DNA of 64,000 nucleotides from positions 1-64,000 of the forward strand of contig JABYQR010000129.1 in NCBI GenBank assembly GCA_022592445.1, in the 5' to 3' direction. Within the stretch, counting starts at the first letter, position 1; the number at the start of each line of letters is the position of its first letter. The DNA is from Cytidiella melzeri (lineage: Eukaryota; Basidiomycota; Agaricomycetes; Polyporales; Irpicaceae). The position numbers and the translations under genes were made by a program. Below are positions 22,076 through 34,598 of the stretch, piece by piece. The notes beneath the pieces were generated by a model, which was given only the letters and a program-made list of their open reading frames with translations, did no database searches and was not told the DNA's origin.

Positions 22076-23881
22076 TCACTTTGCCGGTGCAGACACGGTG
22101 GCCACAACTTTCCCGAAATGAGGCTCAATCTTCCGGTTAGGGTCCATAAACGCACGCACGGTCTCATCGGAAACCTTTGCCTTTGCCTACAATCGGTATG
22201 CCCATCATCAGCCACTCACACACTCGCACAAATAGCAGGACAAACGTACGTCCTGGAAGTTCTTGACAAACTCCTGAAGGACCTCAATGCACTTCTTCTT
22301 CATCTGCCCAGTGAGCAACCGGCCAGCTCGATATTCCTAGAGACGCGAACAACAAAAAAACTTTTGTCAAGACACCGCCATCTCAAGTACTCTACGCCAT
22401 GACAGAACACGCTTACCTCTCCCATCTTCGCCCATTCCTCGTCGTCGTCAAGGAAGAATCCCAGGTACTGGTACGCGACATCGACGTCCGGGTTTCCACC
22501 TAACTCGCGATGCATTTCCTCCGTCTCCTGTCCACCAGAGAACCCGTGTTTGTTGATCTTGTTCTTGATCTGGTTTGGCGTGTCGGACATGTATATGCTC
22601 GAGTTGACGTCCGACGCGCTCATCTTTGTCTGCGGGCCTTGAAGGGCGGGGAAGAACTTGGAGTGGAGCAATGTTGGCTTTGGGTATTTAAGTTTGACGG
22701 CGACGTCCCGCGTGAGACGGAAGTAGGGATCTTGGTCGATGGCACAGGGGATGAGACATGGAATGTCGGAGCGGGTGCCAAAGATGTTGGGGAAGGAGTT
22801 CGAGAAGGAGGGTGTAGCTTGTATCGCGCAGAAATGTATTTTACCGATGTTGTCGCTAGGATGAAGACATGTTATATGCGTGAGAAGGAGTCACTCGCTG
22901 AGCCTACTCACGAGTCGTTGAACCCGAACGTCGCTTTCGCTTGGTTGATGGTGATTTGACGAGAGATTTTGGATACGTTGCGGTAAAACGCTCCGCCAAC
23001 AAAGTCATAATCGCTGAAGATAAAGGTCTTCTCAAGATTAAAGCCGCAAGCAATAATATCACGAGCATTGCGGAATGCAAACTCGTGCGTCTGCTCAGGT
23101 TTGAGCTCATGCTTGAACAGGAACTTTTCGTCGTCTATCTAACGCTTCAGTGCACGTATTGGACTGCACGTTTGAGCTTTACCAGTTAGCTGGACTACTA
23201 GTGGGACATCGAAGGCATCCTGCAGCCATCTGGACAAATGCATGAGCAGCAGCCTGATCTACTCGATGGATATGCGTACTTTGTGAATGTGAATGGGATC
23301 ATGTGGCCAAGATGCATACTGTCGCTGCTCGGCCCACGACCAGTGTATAAAAAGAACGGCTTCCCTTGCTCATACCGATCGAGGATTTTGTCAAATTCTC
23401 TACACACGAGTCTCAGCAGTCTTCCGCTCAGATGTCTTGCGACAAAGTGACTCACCGATGTGAGAAAAACATTCCCCGCCGCAGTAAGACATGCGGCCGC
23501 TTTCCGGTCAACTTTTCAAACCGATCCAATAGTGTTTGGTCGATTCTCTTCGTACCAAATTGCTCTACGAGTTTGTCATAGTCGATCGCGAGCTGCTTCC
23601 CGTCGGCCGAGACTGACCCTTGCACGTCCCAGGGCGTGACAACTTGCGCATGCGAGGACTCATCTACAGCTGGTTTGATAGCTGGCGCAGACGAAGGCTG
23701 GGTGGACTCTGTCGCAGATCTGCGTTGGTATCAACAGAACACTCGCCGAACTAGTGAGAGCAAAGACGCACGGGTCCAGAGATGCGTTAGCCATGGTCTC
23801 TGTGAGGCCAGCAACAGAGACAGGTGCAGTTGGGTTTGAAGAGATGCCTTCTGTGCTTGCGGGAGCAGGGGCGGCAGCCAT
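22076..23881 (-). CDS. WRS1: Tryptophan-tRNA ligase, cytosolic
   Basis: Charges tRNA-Trp; class Ic aminoacyl-tRNA synthetase. Eight exons (23881-23772, 23719-23456, 23399-23280, 23229-23183, 23134-22912, 22855-22417, 22336-22250, 22186-22076) give 466 aa. A low-complexity N-terminus (about residues 1-60) precedes [20 protein letters not shown] and [20 protein letters not shown], which carries the HIGH-type signature (HLGH). [34 protein letters not shown] and [13 protein letters not shown] follow. KMSAS at about 22630 is the KMSKS signature, and the anticodon-binding C-terminus ends [17 protein letters not shown]. This is the eukaryotic cytosolic form; no mitochondrial presequence is obvious. 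All introns are short GT-AG. Confidence 0.96.
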
Positions 23882-24510
23882 GGTGTTCGTCGTTCAAGCC
23901 TGCTTGCAGTGGCTGACTCGATAATAACGGATTCGGCGCTTAAGGTCTGATCTTGACTTGATCACTCACGGTCACATCGCGTGCAGTATGTTGTCACTCG
24001 ACGACCACCACCACTGTCCAGTCGCTGCGGAAATGGAACTCGTAGGTTCTCTGATTCAAGAAACCTGGAGGACACTCTATATGCCATGTTCAGCTTGAGC
24101 GGCAACGTGTTGCCACTCAAATTGAATATGGCACTTAGACACATCGTCCGACCGTGTCCAGGACCAGGTTGTTGACGATGGTCAAGCGGTGCACCAGTAG
24201 CTTCGAATACTGCAAGTCAAAGGTATGCGCTGCGATTGTCTTCTAGCGACGCACAACGCACAATGATGTCTCGTTGCTTAAATGTTTTAGAAGTCTGAAA
24301 AGACCTTTGGTGAAGCCTCCTCACGCATCCCGATTCTCAAGTACGCAACACTTTTTCCACCGCCAAAATCGATGAGAATCAGTAGATCAAACCGAATGCA
24401 CAAGCGAGAACTATGCTACACATATGAATGCTGCTATTGGGCAGCGTTTGACTGTCCGTCCATAACAACCGCAAATGTCAAAACCGCAAAAAAATTCATG
24501 GAAATTCCAA
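23882..24510. other. Intergenic between WRS1 and HSP20
   Basis: Upstream flank of WRS1 and downstream flank of HSP20. No gene was recognised. It contains the imperfect palindrome at 24083-24132. Confidence 0.5.
24083..24132. repeat. 50-bp imperfect palindrome
   Basis: Left arm GCCATGTTCAGCTTGAGCGG followed by CAAC pairs with the right arm at 24109-24132 (4 mismatches in 24) across a 2-nt centre. A hairpin or dyad-symmetric binding site is possible; no function is known. Confidence 0.8.
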
Positions 24511-25101
24511 CTACGCAATCGTAATCTTCTGCGGAGCCTGCTCGGGAGTTGTCAACGGGAACGTGACAGTGAGCACTCCATTTTCCATCGACGCCTTGAT
24601 ATCCTCAGTCTATTCAATCCCCGTCAGCAACTAGTACATCCCTGGTCCACACGCTGGAAAATCCACACACCTTTATCCCCTGAGGAATCGGCACCGCTCT
24701 CGAGAACCTGCCATACCGGCGTTCACGCACAGCGTACCCTTCCTCGCTGCGGTCCGCGGAGATCTTGGACTCGCCAGAGACACTCAACACGTTGTTGTGC
24801 ACTTCAATGTGCACGTCTTGTTTGCTGAGGCCGGGTAGCTCGAACGTGGTGGTCACAGTGTTGGTCTTTGCGTCTTCGTGCACGTCGATCCTTGACAGTG
24901 GGAGCCGTTGAGGTGAGGGCAGCGGGGCAGGAATGTATGGGCTTTAGCTTACCTTGGACGCATGAGTGTGGAATTCGTCTCGCTGCTGCTCCCACGCGAC
25001 ATTTGGGTTCCATGCGCCGGTCTCTGCGCATGCCCGAGTCCGTTGTGGTCGAAGTCAGGAGAATTGTAGGCGGGCTGAATGAAAAAGCTGTTGAAAGCCA
25101 T
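24511..25101 (-). CDS. Small heat-shock protein (HSP20/alpha-crystallin)
   Basis: ATP-independent holdase chaperone. Three exons (25101-24953, 24890-24671, 24603-24511) give 153 aa. The Ser/Asn/Pro-rich N-terminal region MAFNSFFIQPAYNSPDFDHN is followed by the alpha-crystallin domain from about residue 55: TTTFELPGLSKQDVHIEV, LSVSGESKI, YAVRERRYGRFSRAVPIPQG and MENGVLTVTFP. The C-terminus PQKITIA carries the I-x-I/V-like oligomerisation motif. Length and layout are normal for fungal HSP20. A TATA-like TTATATATCC lies just upstream (about 25157 on this strand). Heat-shock elements were not scored. Confidence 0.95.
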
Positions 25102-25823
25102 TGTTCAGAATGAAGTGTTGTGCTGTATAGTGTCCGTGTGAGTGTCCTACAAGCCCTTATATATCCGTTTACATTCGCGTACGAGAAATTTCTAGCACTG
25201 AGGCCACACATGCCAACAACAATCCAAGAATTGTAGCGAATGTGTCATCGAACTTGTTGGAAAATGTCTCTGACCGAAATTGCTAGAATATCCTGCCAGT
25301 GCGCCACAAAGTCGCAGGCCAAAAGATGTACCACAACAATTCCATGTAATGCATGATGCAAAGAAATACATTGTTACACGAGACCGAATAATGACACAAG
25401 ACCAAAGGGAGACACTATAAGAAGCCTATCGTAAGAACTGTTCCTATGTTATACTATATTTTGTCTGGCTGCAACCTCCCGATGACGAAAAGAATGGCGA
25501 ACAGTCGGGAGACATGCGAGAATGAACAGTCAAGGATCGCGATCGAAGAGTGTTCGTCGAGATATGTGGGATTTATTTCTGAGTGTGAATTAAGTGAAGG
25601 AGTAAAGGAGGAAGAACATCGCCCGTGCACTACGTCCGCTCCTCGTCCGGAATGCCCCCTCATCACATTTTTCTACCAGGCAACGCGAACTTGAATATGA
25701 ACTACCAACCACCACGCACTCGCTGCATTTGTGACGTGACCAGCAACGATGGAAATGTCAACGCCATGACTTGCAAGGACGCTGCAATGGAGTGGGTGGT
25801 GCGGTATCTCGGAGAGAGCCAGA
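25102..25823. other. Intergenic between HSP20 and TBP
   Basis: Promoter flank of HSP20 and 3' flank of TBP. No gene or repeat was recognised. Confidence 0.5.
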
Positions 25824-26940
25824 TTAGGGTTTGCGGAATTCACAGAGTACGGTGTAGATCGTGTTGAAGGCAGTATAAATCTCCTCCCTGACCTATTCAG
25901 TCATGTGAAAGGAGCATCAGCGCATGTAACGCACAGCAACAACGCATGGACAGTCGGCCCAGATGAGAATATCTAGGAAGACTCAAATAATCACCTTGGC
26001 ACCCGTAAGGACGATCTTGCCCGAAACAAAGATCAGAAGCACAACCTTGGGCTTAATCATGCGGTAGATCAGTCCAGGGAACAACTGCGGAGAGAATGTC
26101 AGTGGCCACTCTTGTGATTAACCTCGGCCGAATGACTCACCTCAGGTTCATAACTGCTGAACTGTCCGTGACTGTATGCAAGACCCTCCAGACGGATGGG
26201 GAACTTCACATCACAACTTCCCACGATGTTCTGAATCTTGAACTCGGAGAACTTGGCGTCGAATCCAAGCTTCTGGACGATACGCGCGTACTTGCGCGAG
26301 GCAAGCCGCGAATCATCTTCAGACTTTGCACCAGTCACGACCATCTTGCCGGACGCGAAAATCAGCGCAGTCGTCTTCGGGTCACGAATACGCATGATGA
26401 CAGCGGCGAAACGCTATAAAAGCGAGATGACGGAATAGAAGTCCGACATGCTCACTATGAGTAAGACAGGAAGGCACAAACCTTGGGATTATACTCTGCG
26501 TTGCGAGCGTGAAGGGCAATGGTCTTCAAATCCAAGCGACAGTCTAAGTTGACGGTCGCGACGATGTTCTGCAGGGTCGGCACAATGCCTTCGACGGCAG
26601 TGATGTGTTGCTGCTCGAGGGTGAGGGGGACCGGTGTGGCAGGGACAGCTGTGGGCGTAGGTGTGGATGGGCCAGCAAGGGCATTGGTGGCGGGGGCCAC
26701 AGGGGTGGTGGCAAGCGATAGCTTTGTCTGCGCGTGGGCGACCGGAGGTTGGGTAGCGTAGGTGGGCGCAGCAGCACCTGGCAGCGCGAGACTCGTTGGA
26801 CCAGGAAGGGTATAGGGATTCTGAGTGCTGTGCTGGGTGATGCCGAGACCATTGGCAGAGTAGGTTGCTGGCTGGGGCTGGGGCGGGACGTGTGTGGAAC
26901 GGCCAAAAGTGACTTGGCGGGCGGGAAGAGCGAAGGACAT
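25824..26940 (-). CDS. TBP1: TATA-box-binding protein
   Basis: General transcription factor core of TFIID, also used by Pol I and III. Four exons (26940-26482, 26413-26141, 26084-25995, 25892-25824) give 296 aa. A Pro/Ala/Thr/Gln-rich variable N-terminus of about 110 residues precedes the two-repeat saddle: [60 protein letters not shown], then repeat two with [39 protein letters not shown] and [10 protein letters not shown], and the C-terminal helix [20 protein letters not shown]. All DNA-contact regions are present. The long low-complexity N-terminus is compatible with basidiomycete TBPs. Confidence 0.97.
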
Positions 26941-27962
26941 GGTCTACTTGAGGTCTCTAGAAGCGATGGAGGAGGTCGTCAAGGTCGTTAAGGGTGTTGT
27001 CGAGGCAGTCTAGCTCGGTGTGCACGAATGATCTGAGATATTGTTGAAATTTAAGCAACCGTGGGAAAGTTGCGATACGGGGGAGAGGGAGTGTTCGTAG
27101 ACGAGCTCTTGCCCTCTTATATACCCGTGCAATTAAAGCTCCGACTGAATCTTTTGATCGCTTATCTATTTTCCATCACCAGACCATCATTCGTTCTGAC
27201 CACCATCACCTCTCCCATCCCACGTCTCTTGCTCAGCCCAATCTTTTGCCTCTCAACACTGTTCGACATGGTCTCACTCGTCAACACACCTCCCACTGCA
27301 GTGCCCGCTGTGTCTTCGTTTTGCCCTGAGGCCTGAGGCTTGAACCCCTGACTCTATTGTGCATCCGTGTCATGCACAGGCGCTCGCTCGGCCCTTGGCT
27401 ACTCATTTTCCCCACGCAATGCGACGCCCGTGCATGCACCCCTTTCAACCAACAACGTTCTGGACACCTCCAACTTTCACAGTATCCAAAGCTGTATCTG
27501 CGGCTGACGCTCTCATTTCCTGGCTCTTCATACTCTAGGCTTTCTGGATTGTTTGTCTCTTGCAGTGTAAGGCAGTGTTGCTTCGGAACCAGTTTGCGCC
27601 AAAGTTTTACTTCCTGGCCAGTGTTCAACGTTCAACGACCGACGCTCGTCTGTTGCCTTTGGCTTCCCGTGTTTCTATCGCAATGTTCATTGCACATTCT
27701 TGCCGTCTTGACAACGTCTCTAGCTGTCTGACATGTAGCGCCTGCCAACGCCAAATGAATAGGCGCGTCGTCTTGTCATTAATGTTGGCTTCATGCTGGC
27801 TTCCCAAGAGCGCGTGCTATCGCTCCCTCCTTCGAGCTTCTGGCCTTTCCTCTCAGTATTTTGCGCAATTCTCTTGTTGACTAGTGTTGGGTAATTATAC
27901 ATGTACTAGCTGTCCATCTACATGATCACTCGAATCCAGACTTCTCTTAATGTCCCAAATGC
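26941..27962. other. Intergenic, TBP to GH88
   Basis: No gene supported. Plus-strand open stretches (for example 27061-27336 and 27357-27731) lack recognisable domains. A TATA-like TTATATACCC occurs at about 27116. Confidence 0.5.
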
Positions 27963-29912
27963 TTATAGCGCCAGTCCGAACAAGAAGGTTGCTGCACCCA
28001 GTATTACCGCACTCGTCTTCATCTGCATGGCCTGTTTTGCGCCGCCTGTTGAGGCGGTGAGAGTATTGGTAGATGTAGGCGTAGAAGATGACACGGAAGG
28101 GGAAGGGGAAGACGGCGTCGTTCCCGTGAGAGTTCCGTTGCACGTCGCAATACCTAGCGTTACCAGGTCGTTCGCGTTCTTGACAAAGTAGTAGTCGCCT
28201 GCACAGCGACGACTAAGTTACGTATTTAGCTTCAGGAAAAAAATGTGTACTGGCCATAAACTATTCCAGTGAGGTTATTCAACACAGGGTTATTGACGGT
28301 CCCGTTCGCGAGCAGGCTTTGCCACTCGGGGCGCCACGCCAGCGCCGTCATGTTTGCAATAATCTATTATTCGAAGCCCAAGTATCAGCTTCGGCATCAC
28401 TATTCTAATTTTACTACGATGAATTTTCCTCGCGAGGAGGACGTACCTGGATAGCAGAGTCGATGTAAAAGTCCGATCCGGTCTTGTTTGCGGGCTGCAG
28501 ACTCAGCTCGCCCTGCGAAAGCAGGAGCAAGCCGTTAGCAGCGATCATCGCCGCCGAGGAGTCCGCTGGACGGGGCGGGCTAAGAGGTGCATTGAAGTCC
28601 CTTTTCCACCACAATCACATGAACATTCTCTGGTGTGGGGAAACACTTCAAGGACTTGGACGTACCAGGGCACTAATACCATCATCGGGCAAGTTCGTCA
28701 GGAAGTACGACGCCATCTTTCGCGACGTTTCGAGATAGGAGATGTTTTGTGTGTGTTTGAACACTGTTGATGGTATGTGATGATCAATTCGTTACGAGAT
28801 GGTTAGTATGTGATCACTTACTGTTGGCGAAGCCAAAGATACCCCAAGCTTGGCCACGACTCCACGTACTGTTTTCCAACATAATTTAGTCTGTGGTAAT
28901 GGGTGCCAATGCATGCCGACCTGTTATCCGCATATCCTTGGGAGGTGTGCCGGCTGATGACAGCCCCTGTAGTTGAGTTGTAGTCGACGACGTGAAACGA
29001 GGAGCCTGATCATTAGATCACGAAATCTATCAGCTACACAGACTCCGCAGCTACGTGAGACAGGGGATGGAGGGAAACATACCATCTGGACGAATATGGT
29101 TCACCATGGTCTTATCAGCGTGTGAAGTGGCGATGTCGATCAGGGTGTGGTTTCCCGTGAGGTTGGCTGACTGGAACAGAACCTGGAAGATGGCGTCAGT
29201 CACACGACTGTTATGATAATATGATGCTTGCTCAGAATGCATTACCTCGAGGTTCATCATGTTGTCGATAATGACCTGGCGAAAGAGTCGTTATCTGCAC
29301 TGGAACAAGAGCAGTACCGGCAATGTAAGCGTACTTGAAAGTCTGTAGGGTCCGAAGTGTCCCAACTTCTGGTACAGCCTACAATCGGGTTAAAGCGAAC
29401 GGCGAGTTCACTTGCAAAGTTATTGACGGCGGTGACAGCGGTCTGATTGTCTGGATGGCTGCACCGTGTCCATGAACGGCCAAAAAAGCGCATATATACA
29501 AAGAGATCACTCACACCGAAAGCTCGTCTACGAACGGGAAGCTCAAAAACCCGACGTCATGACCGACACCCGTCTTTGTCTCCAGCGGCACCTCTGAGGC
29601 ACTCCATCTCTGCGCGAGCGAAAGCCAATCTGTCGCCTTCAAATCGTCTGTTGGGCAGATGCTTAGACGGTCATGCAGCGCGTAGAGCGTCGCAGGGAAG
29701 AAACCACTCGTCCATGTGTCTGGAGAGAAGTACTGCCAGATCCCGCGGATGCGATCGGTGTACTGAGGGTACTCTGGCGGGTTTTGGGTCGTGTTCGCTG
29801 TCGCGAGGATCTTCTGGGCAACGAGGGGAGAAAAGAGTTCGGAGGGGAGCTGGAGATTGGCAGCAAGCGTTGCAGAGGCGATAGACAACGGTAGGAGAAG
29901 AGTGAGCAGCAT
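27963..29912 (-). CDS. GH88-type unsaturated glucuronyl hydrolase, possibly anchored
   Basis: Family enzymes remove unsaturated uronic acid from oligosaccharides left by polysaccharide lyases. The start has a signal peptide (MLLTLLLPLSIASATLAANL). Several small exons: 29912-29516, 29458-29335, 29275-29246, 29182-29083, then pieces near 29010-28910 and on to 27963. Landmarks are WTSGFFPATLYALHDRL, GVGHDVGFLSFPF (catalytic Asp region), MMNLE, ANLTGNHTLIDIATSHADKT, TWSRGQAWGIFGFAN (second signature) and RPADSSAAMIAANGLLLLSQ. The tail is Ser/Thr/Pro-rich and ends in a hydrophobic stretch (TSAVILGAATFLFGLAL), suggesting a GPI or membrane anchor. The junction between exons at about 28681 and 28605 did not join in frame by canonical sites, so either the model is wrong there or a lesion exists. 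Confidence 0.8.
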
Positions 29913-30865
29913 TGTTCAAGGGTCGTCGAGGACCTGACGCAAGAGGTGTTATAAGCGGGTTCAGAGCAGTTTGACGGTCGTGGTCGCCGGATAAATGCGT
30001 CTAGCAGGTGACTGAGTCACGCTGCTGGCTCGACATAGTCTCGGGCCGTTTGAAGACGGTGTGGTTGGGGTGCAGACAACGTGCTCCTCAGCATTTCGAC
30101 GGAGTGAGTAGGTAGAAACCCCATCAGGTCGACTTTGTGGCGTTTCATATTGGAACGCTTAAGCTCAATCCTCAACCACCATGTCGTCCGTAGCAGTGAT
30201 TTTCCAAAAGTTCAGCGCACCTCTTGTGGGTAACAGCAAGTCATGATAAAAGATGGGCACATAAAGATGTGCAGTACGACAGAGTCTTCATGATCTGGTG
30301 CTGGGCAGGTAAGTACTGGGACCACATACCAAGTACACACATATAGTGACTTCTCAACGTGCAGGAACAAGGGTCCACAGTGTTGCCTCTGGTTAATTTA
30401 CCATGAGTGGACTCACACGAGTAAACTGCGAGCTGTAGATTGAGTTTCTCGCTACTCTGGCGCCACTGCAATCAGCGTGTCACAGTCAACTCTCACTCGA
30501 GAACGACAATGGGCTTTCGAAAGACTACCGGTATCATACAAGAACGCATCGTTATCCAATTACAATGGTTCAATTTGAAGAAAGATGAAGCATTCTATCC
30601 GGTTCGTTGTTGTTTTTGTGGTAATCTCATGTTTTGTTGGTACGGACTTAAGTGTGAGTTCTTGCTAGACGAGTTGCCAATTGAAGCAATTCCGATTTCG
30701 TCAGCCTATTTTGCAACGTTACCGACTCGGAAGCCGCTACTAGCCGCACCAGAGGTACATAAAAGGCATTTGCTCTGTGGCCAACACTCTCTTTGTCCCA
30801 TTCTCCCTTCCCGTCATCTCCCCTTTCTCTATTTACCCTTCTCTTTGTCTCTAGGTCCCATCAAG
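29913..30865. other. Intergenic, promoter side of GH88 and coiled-coil gene
   Basis: Shared divergent spacer. A plus-strand open stretch before the ATG at 30866 has no domain. Pyrimidine-rich sequence (30790-30855) just upstream of the start is typical of fungal promoters. Confidence 0.5.
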
Positions 30866-33281
30866 ATGCCCTCCAACTTCCTCGGCATGTATCCCAAGAC
30901 GTCCTATCGGGTGTTCAACCCTCAAGTCCACCCAGAACACGCAAGTTACAACTTTCATGGTTTCTCCACGCGGCTGACGCTCTTTCTAGCCCTCTCAGGC
31001 AAGACCTCAAGTCCACGCTGGCGCAAATCGCGTCTCGCAGATGGCCGTCTATCAAGATGCATACCGCAAGGCAGAAGCCCTTCTCCGCGAGAAGGAGAAA
31101 AATGAGTCCGTGAAGGACGTTGAGAACAGAAAGACCACGCAGGTCGATCACAGGGTAAGTCGGTAGTCAACCTCACCTTGCAACAGAGGCTGACTGCATT
31201 AGGTCACCTACGAGGCTGTCGACGACATTGGTGTCGGCTCCGAAACTCGTCTCAGCGAGACGAGTGGCTCCAGCTCTGAATACGAAAATGACTTTGAGAA
31301 CTTCCGTGGCGCCCTCGCCGAGGCGAAGAGAAAAGGCGATACAGTTGAAGGATTCTGTGCGAAGTATGAAGAAAAGATCGTTCAGCTTACCAACGCCAAC
31401 GCCAGCACTCTCTCCGATCTCGAGAACGCCCAGATAGCCGTCGAGCAGCATCGCAGGATAAGTGCCAACCTTAACCTTGCACTGCTGGCAGAATCCGCTG
31501 GCAAGCAGGTACTCGAGAGAGAGCTCTCCAAATTGAAGAGGTCTCTTGAGGAGGCATCGAAGACGACGTCGCAGGTGAAGGAGGACCACCGCGCGTCCGA
31601 GCGCAAGTTCAAGGAAGCCACTGAGCAGATTGTCAGCCTCAGGACCCATCTCGACTGCGCGGCCTGCGACTTGGCTGCCCTTCAGGCCGTGCACATCGAG
31701 AGCGAGTCTTCAACCATTGTTCTGCGCAGCCAAATCGATACCCTGTCCGCCAACTACGACAAGGTCGCCTTTGAAAAGCTATCCCTTGAGCGCGTTCTTG
31801 CACAAGCCCAGTTAACCATTGAGAAGGAGATGACGTGTGCCAGCGAAACACTTACCACTCTTTGCCTTGAGCGGGAGAAGAACAAGGCCCTTGAACAGAA
31901 GCTCAAGCGATCTGACGAACGCGCCGCTGCTTTAGAGTCCGAGCTTGACGATCTCAGGGACAACGAGAATAGTGACGACACCAGCGACATCGACGAGTTC
32001 CACTTTAGTGCGAGCACATTTGAATTGGAGCTCGAACGTGAGATGTACCAGAGTCAGGAGCAAGAGGCTCTCGGGGCTCTCGAGGCTGAAAAGGCTGCGC
32101 GGCTCGTCGCTGAGGAGGCCCTAGACTCCTGTCGCAAGATGCTACTTGATTCCGACGCTCTTCTTGCTGCTTCGAACGCGCGCACCGCCGCACTGGAATT
32201 CGAGCTGGATAGTCTCATGCAAGTCGAAGACACCAGCTGCGACGGCAGTGACAGCGGCCAATTACGTTTCAGCGCGAGTACGTTTGAGCTCGAGCTGGAA
32301 CGGGAGATGTACCGGAGTCAGGAACAGAAAGCGCTTGCAGCTCTCGAGGCTGAGAAGCAAGCGCGGCGTACTGCTGAGGTGGCCTTAGACACTTGGTACA
32401 AGATGCTTGGCGAATCCAATGCTCTTCTCTCCGCCGCAAACGAACGCACTGCTACACTGGAATCTGAACTAGAGAACCTTCGGGACATCGAGGATCTTAG
32501 CGATGAGACGGATGATACTAGCAAGTTCGTTTTCAACGCGAGTACTTTTGAGCTCGAGCTGGAACGCGAAATATACCGGATTCAGGAACAGGAAGCACTC
32601 GAGGCACTCGAGGCTGAGAAGGAAGTGCGACTTGCAGCCGAAAAGGACCAAGATCTCTTCCGCGAGAATCAACAGCTCGCGTTTGCAGTCATTGAGGGGC
32701 AAGAGCAAGCGTGCACCGCAGCTACCAAGGATCGGGATGGGCTAGCCACTCTGCTCCAGGTTGCTCTCACGACGATATCGGAGCTCGCTTCCTCGACGCA
32801 GGCGGAAAAGGACCCAAACGCCACGATATATGCTCCGCTCGCCACCGAGTGCGATGCTCGTGTGCGTACCTGCCACACTCTCCAGTCTGTCCGAACCAAC
32901 AACAAGGCGACTCCAAAGTACTTCGATATGGTTCAACGGCAATACCTCCATGACTCAAATGTTTCTCCTGCCTCGGCGAGCCAGATGGCGACACCAGCCA
33001 GGTTCACTCGAGCGGACAAGGAAAACGAAGGAGTAGTGCTACAGGTGAGTAATGGAGATATTCTGTACAGTATCTCAGCATAGACTCATTGCCCTCTATA
33101 GACATCTTCCTCAATGCGCTGTACTCATTTTGCGTTTGGCAACATCTCCATGTGCGATCCGCCGTCGCTAGCTTGGCAGCCCATCCCCAACCAGGAAGCT
33201 GCAACGCAGAGCTTCTGGAACATAGATTACCCTAACTGCTTTGCAAGTGTTCTGGGTTTCTGTTTGTTCGACTCTAGCTAA
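30866..33281 (+). CDS. Coiled-coil protein with 88-residue tandem repeats
   Basis: Exons 30866-30940, 30999-31154, 31203-33044 and 33102-33281 give 750 aa in frame. No known domain. Most of the chain is heptad-like, acidic and Glu/Leu/Ala-rich (KYEEKIVQLTNANASTLSDL, REKNKALEQKLKRSDERAAA). From about 32004 a unit beginning F(S/N)ASTFELELERE(M/I)Y, then QEQ(E/K)AL, then ALEAEK occurs three times at an exact 264-bp spacing (32004, 32268, 32532; the third is partial). Intron 1 is best read as GC-AG (CAC with GCAAGT), the only option giving a natural frame. An alternative 3' splice beyond 33240 could change the C-terminus. A cytoskeletal or scaffold role is only a guess from composition. Confidence 0.75.
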
Positions 33282-34598
33282 TTCAACCTATCCAGACGCA
33301 GAGCGACGTTGCCTCAGAGTTTACGGGCGACAATTACGACGGCGTCACCGTGTTCGGCATGTCTTCTCCTGCGTTATCCTGAGGCAAAGAACACACGATG
33401 ACATCCGTCGCGAACTGATATTTTTCGGTTTCTCTCTATATACCACCTAAACCCAACATATAATCCACCGTTCTCGCTTTTCTCTTTTGATTTTCTTTTT
33501 TCTCTTGCTTCGTTATGATAATCGTCGTAGTAGTAGTAACCCTCTGATATATCCCGGGTAGTAGTAGCCCTCATATCTTTTTTCTCAGTAGTAGTCTTTC
33601 CTTTTCCCCCCTCTCTACCACCCGCTCTTCCCATTTCATCCCATTCTGGCCCTATCAACCACGTCTCGGTGAGTACCCTGCGCTGCTCCCTTCTATATCT
33701 CTGACCATTTCTACAGACGAAGCAGTCAATGCGCTGTCCACTGCAGCCTGCCCAATGCTCAGTCCCGCCTTTGTCCTTCATTCTACATTCCCCCGGGACT
33801 GCACGACCCTCATCCGCTTGCGCACCTCGACGTTCTCTACCCTACGCGTTGTCTCTTACGCCCTTAAGAGAAAACACCACCTCCCCGTTATTCCACAGTC
33901 TCCTGGTCCATCTCAACGTCGATATCATTTTGCGCGCAACCGCCCTCGCTCGCTTCGACGTTGCGTTCGACAAGTGACCTTCTGGACATTTTCCCGTCTT
34001 TGGGGTCGACTTCCTCCGCTCAGCTTCATTCCGAGTTCCGCCTGTACCGAGCACATTGCTCCAATATTGTCTGCTTCCGCCCGAGCAAAGCAATAACCTC
34101 GTGTATACCAACAATTTAGAAGTTTTGATTGTGCGATGGCTTTGCCAAATGAATGTACACAAAGCTCGACGGTCTTTAATGCTTACGAAATTATTGAAGG
34201 ATGACTATGTACAATTGAGTATTACCCAGGCTTAGTAGGATAGAAGTCTGGCTGAGTAATAGTGTATTCTCAAGTAGTATTTTGGAACAGTTGAATCGAC
34301 GGGGAGCACCCCAGAATTCTTTCGCTCGTCTCTCCGATTTGGACCGAACCTTCCTCAGAGTGAGTGAAACCTCACTTGATCAAGTGAGGGGTCTAGCTAA
34401 CCTTCCCACATCCACTCTCCTCAGGTTCTCGTCGAAGTCCTTATCAGTACTGCCATCAGTTTCCCTCGATTGCTTGTGTACTCATGTATACACCGAAAGG
34501 CATCTGCTCGTCGAACCGAGCTCTAGTCTGCAAGAGACTCTGTTGCACTCCGAGGTACCGAAGTCCGCGCGCCGTATATGAATTAATTTGGACCTAAC
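33282..34598. other. Intergenic, pyrimidine-rich
   Basis: 3' side of the coiled-coil gene, CT-rich on the plus strand (33470-33720), with short unsupported open stretches (33755-34096 and 34282-34581). No family was recognised. Confidence 0.45.

Noticed and set aside
24180..24230. tRNA-like TTCGAAT word near 24195
   Set aside because: No matching A-box or foldable cloverleaf was found around it.
26519..26991. Glycine/valine-rich plus-strand ORFs opposite TBP
   Set aside because: Antisense of the Pro/Ala/Thr-rich TBP N-terminus; composition artefact.
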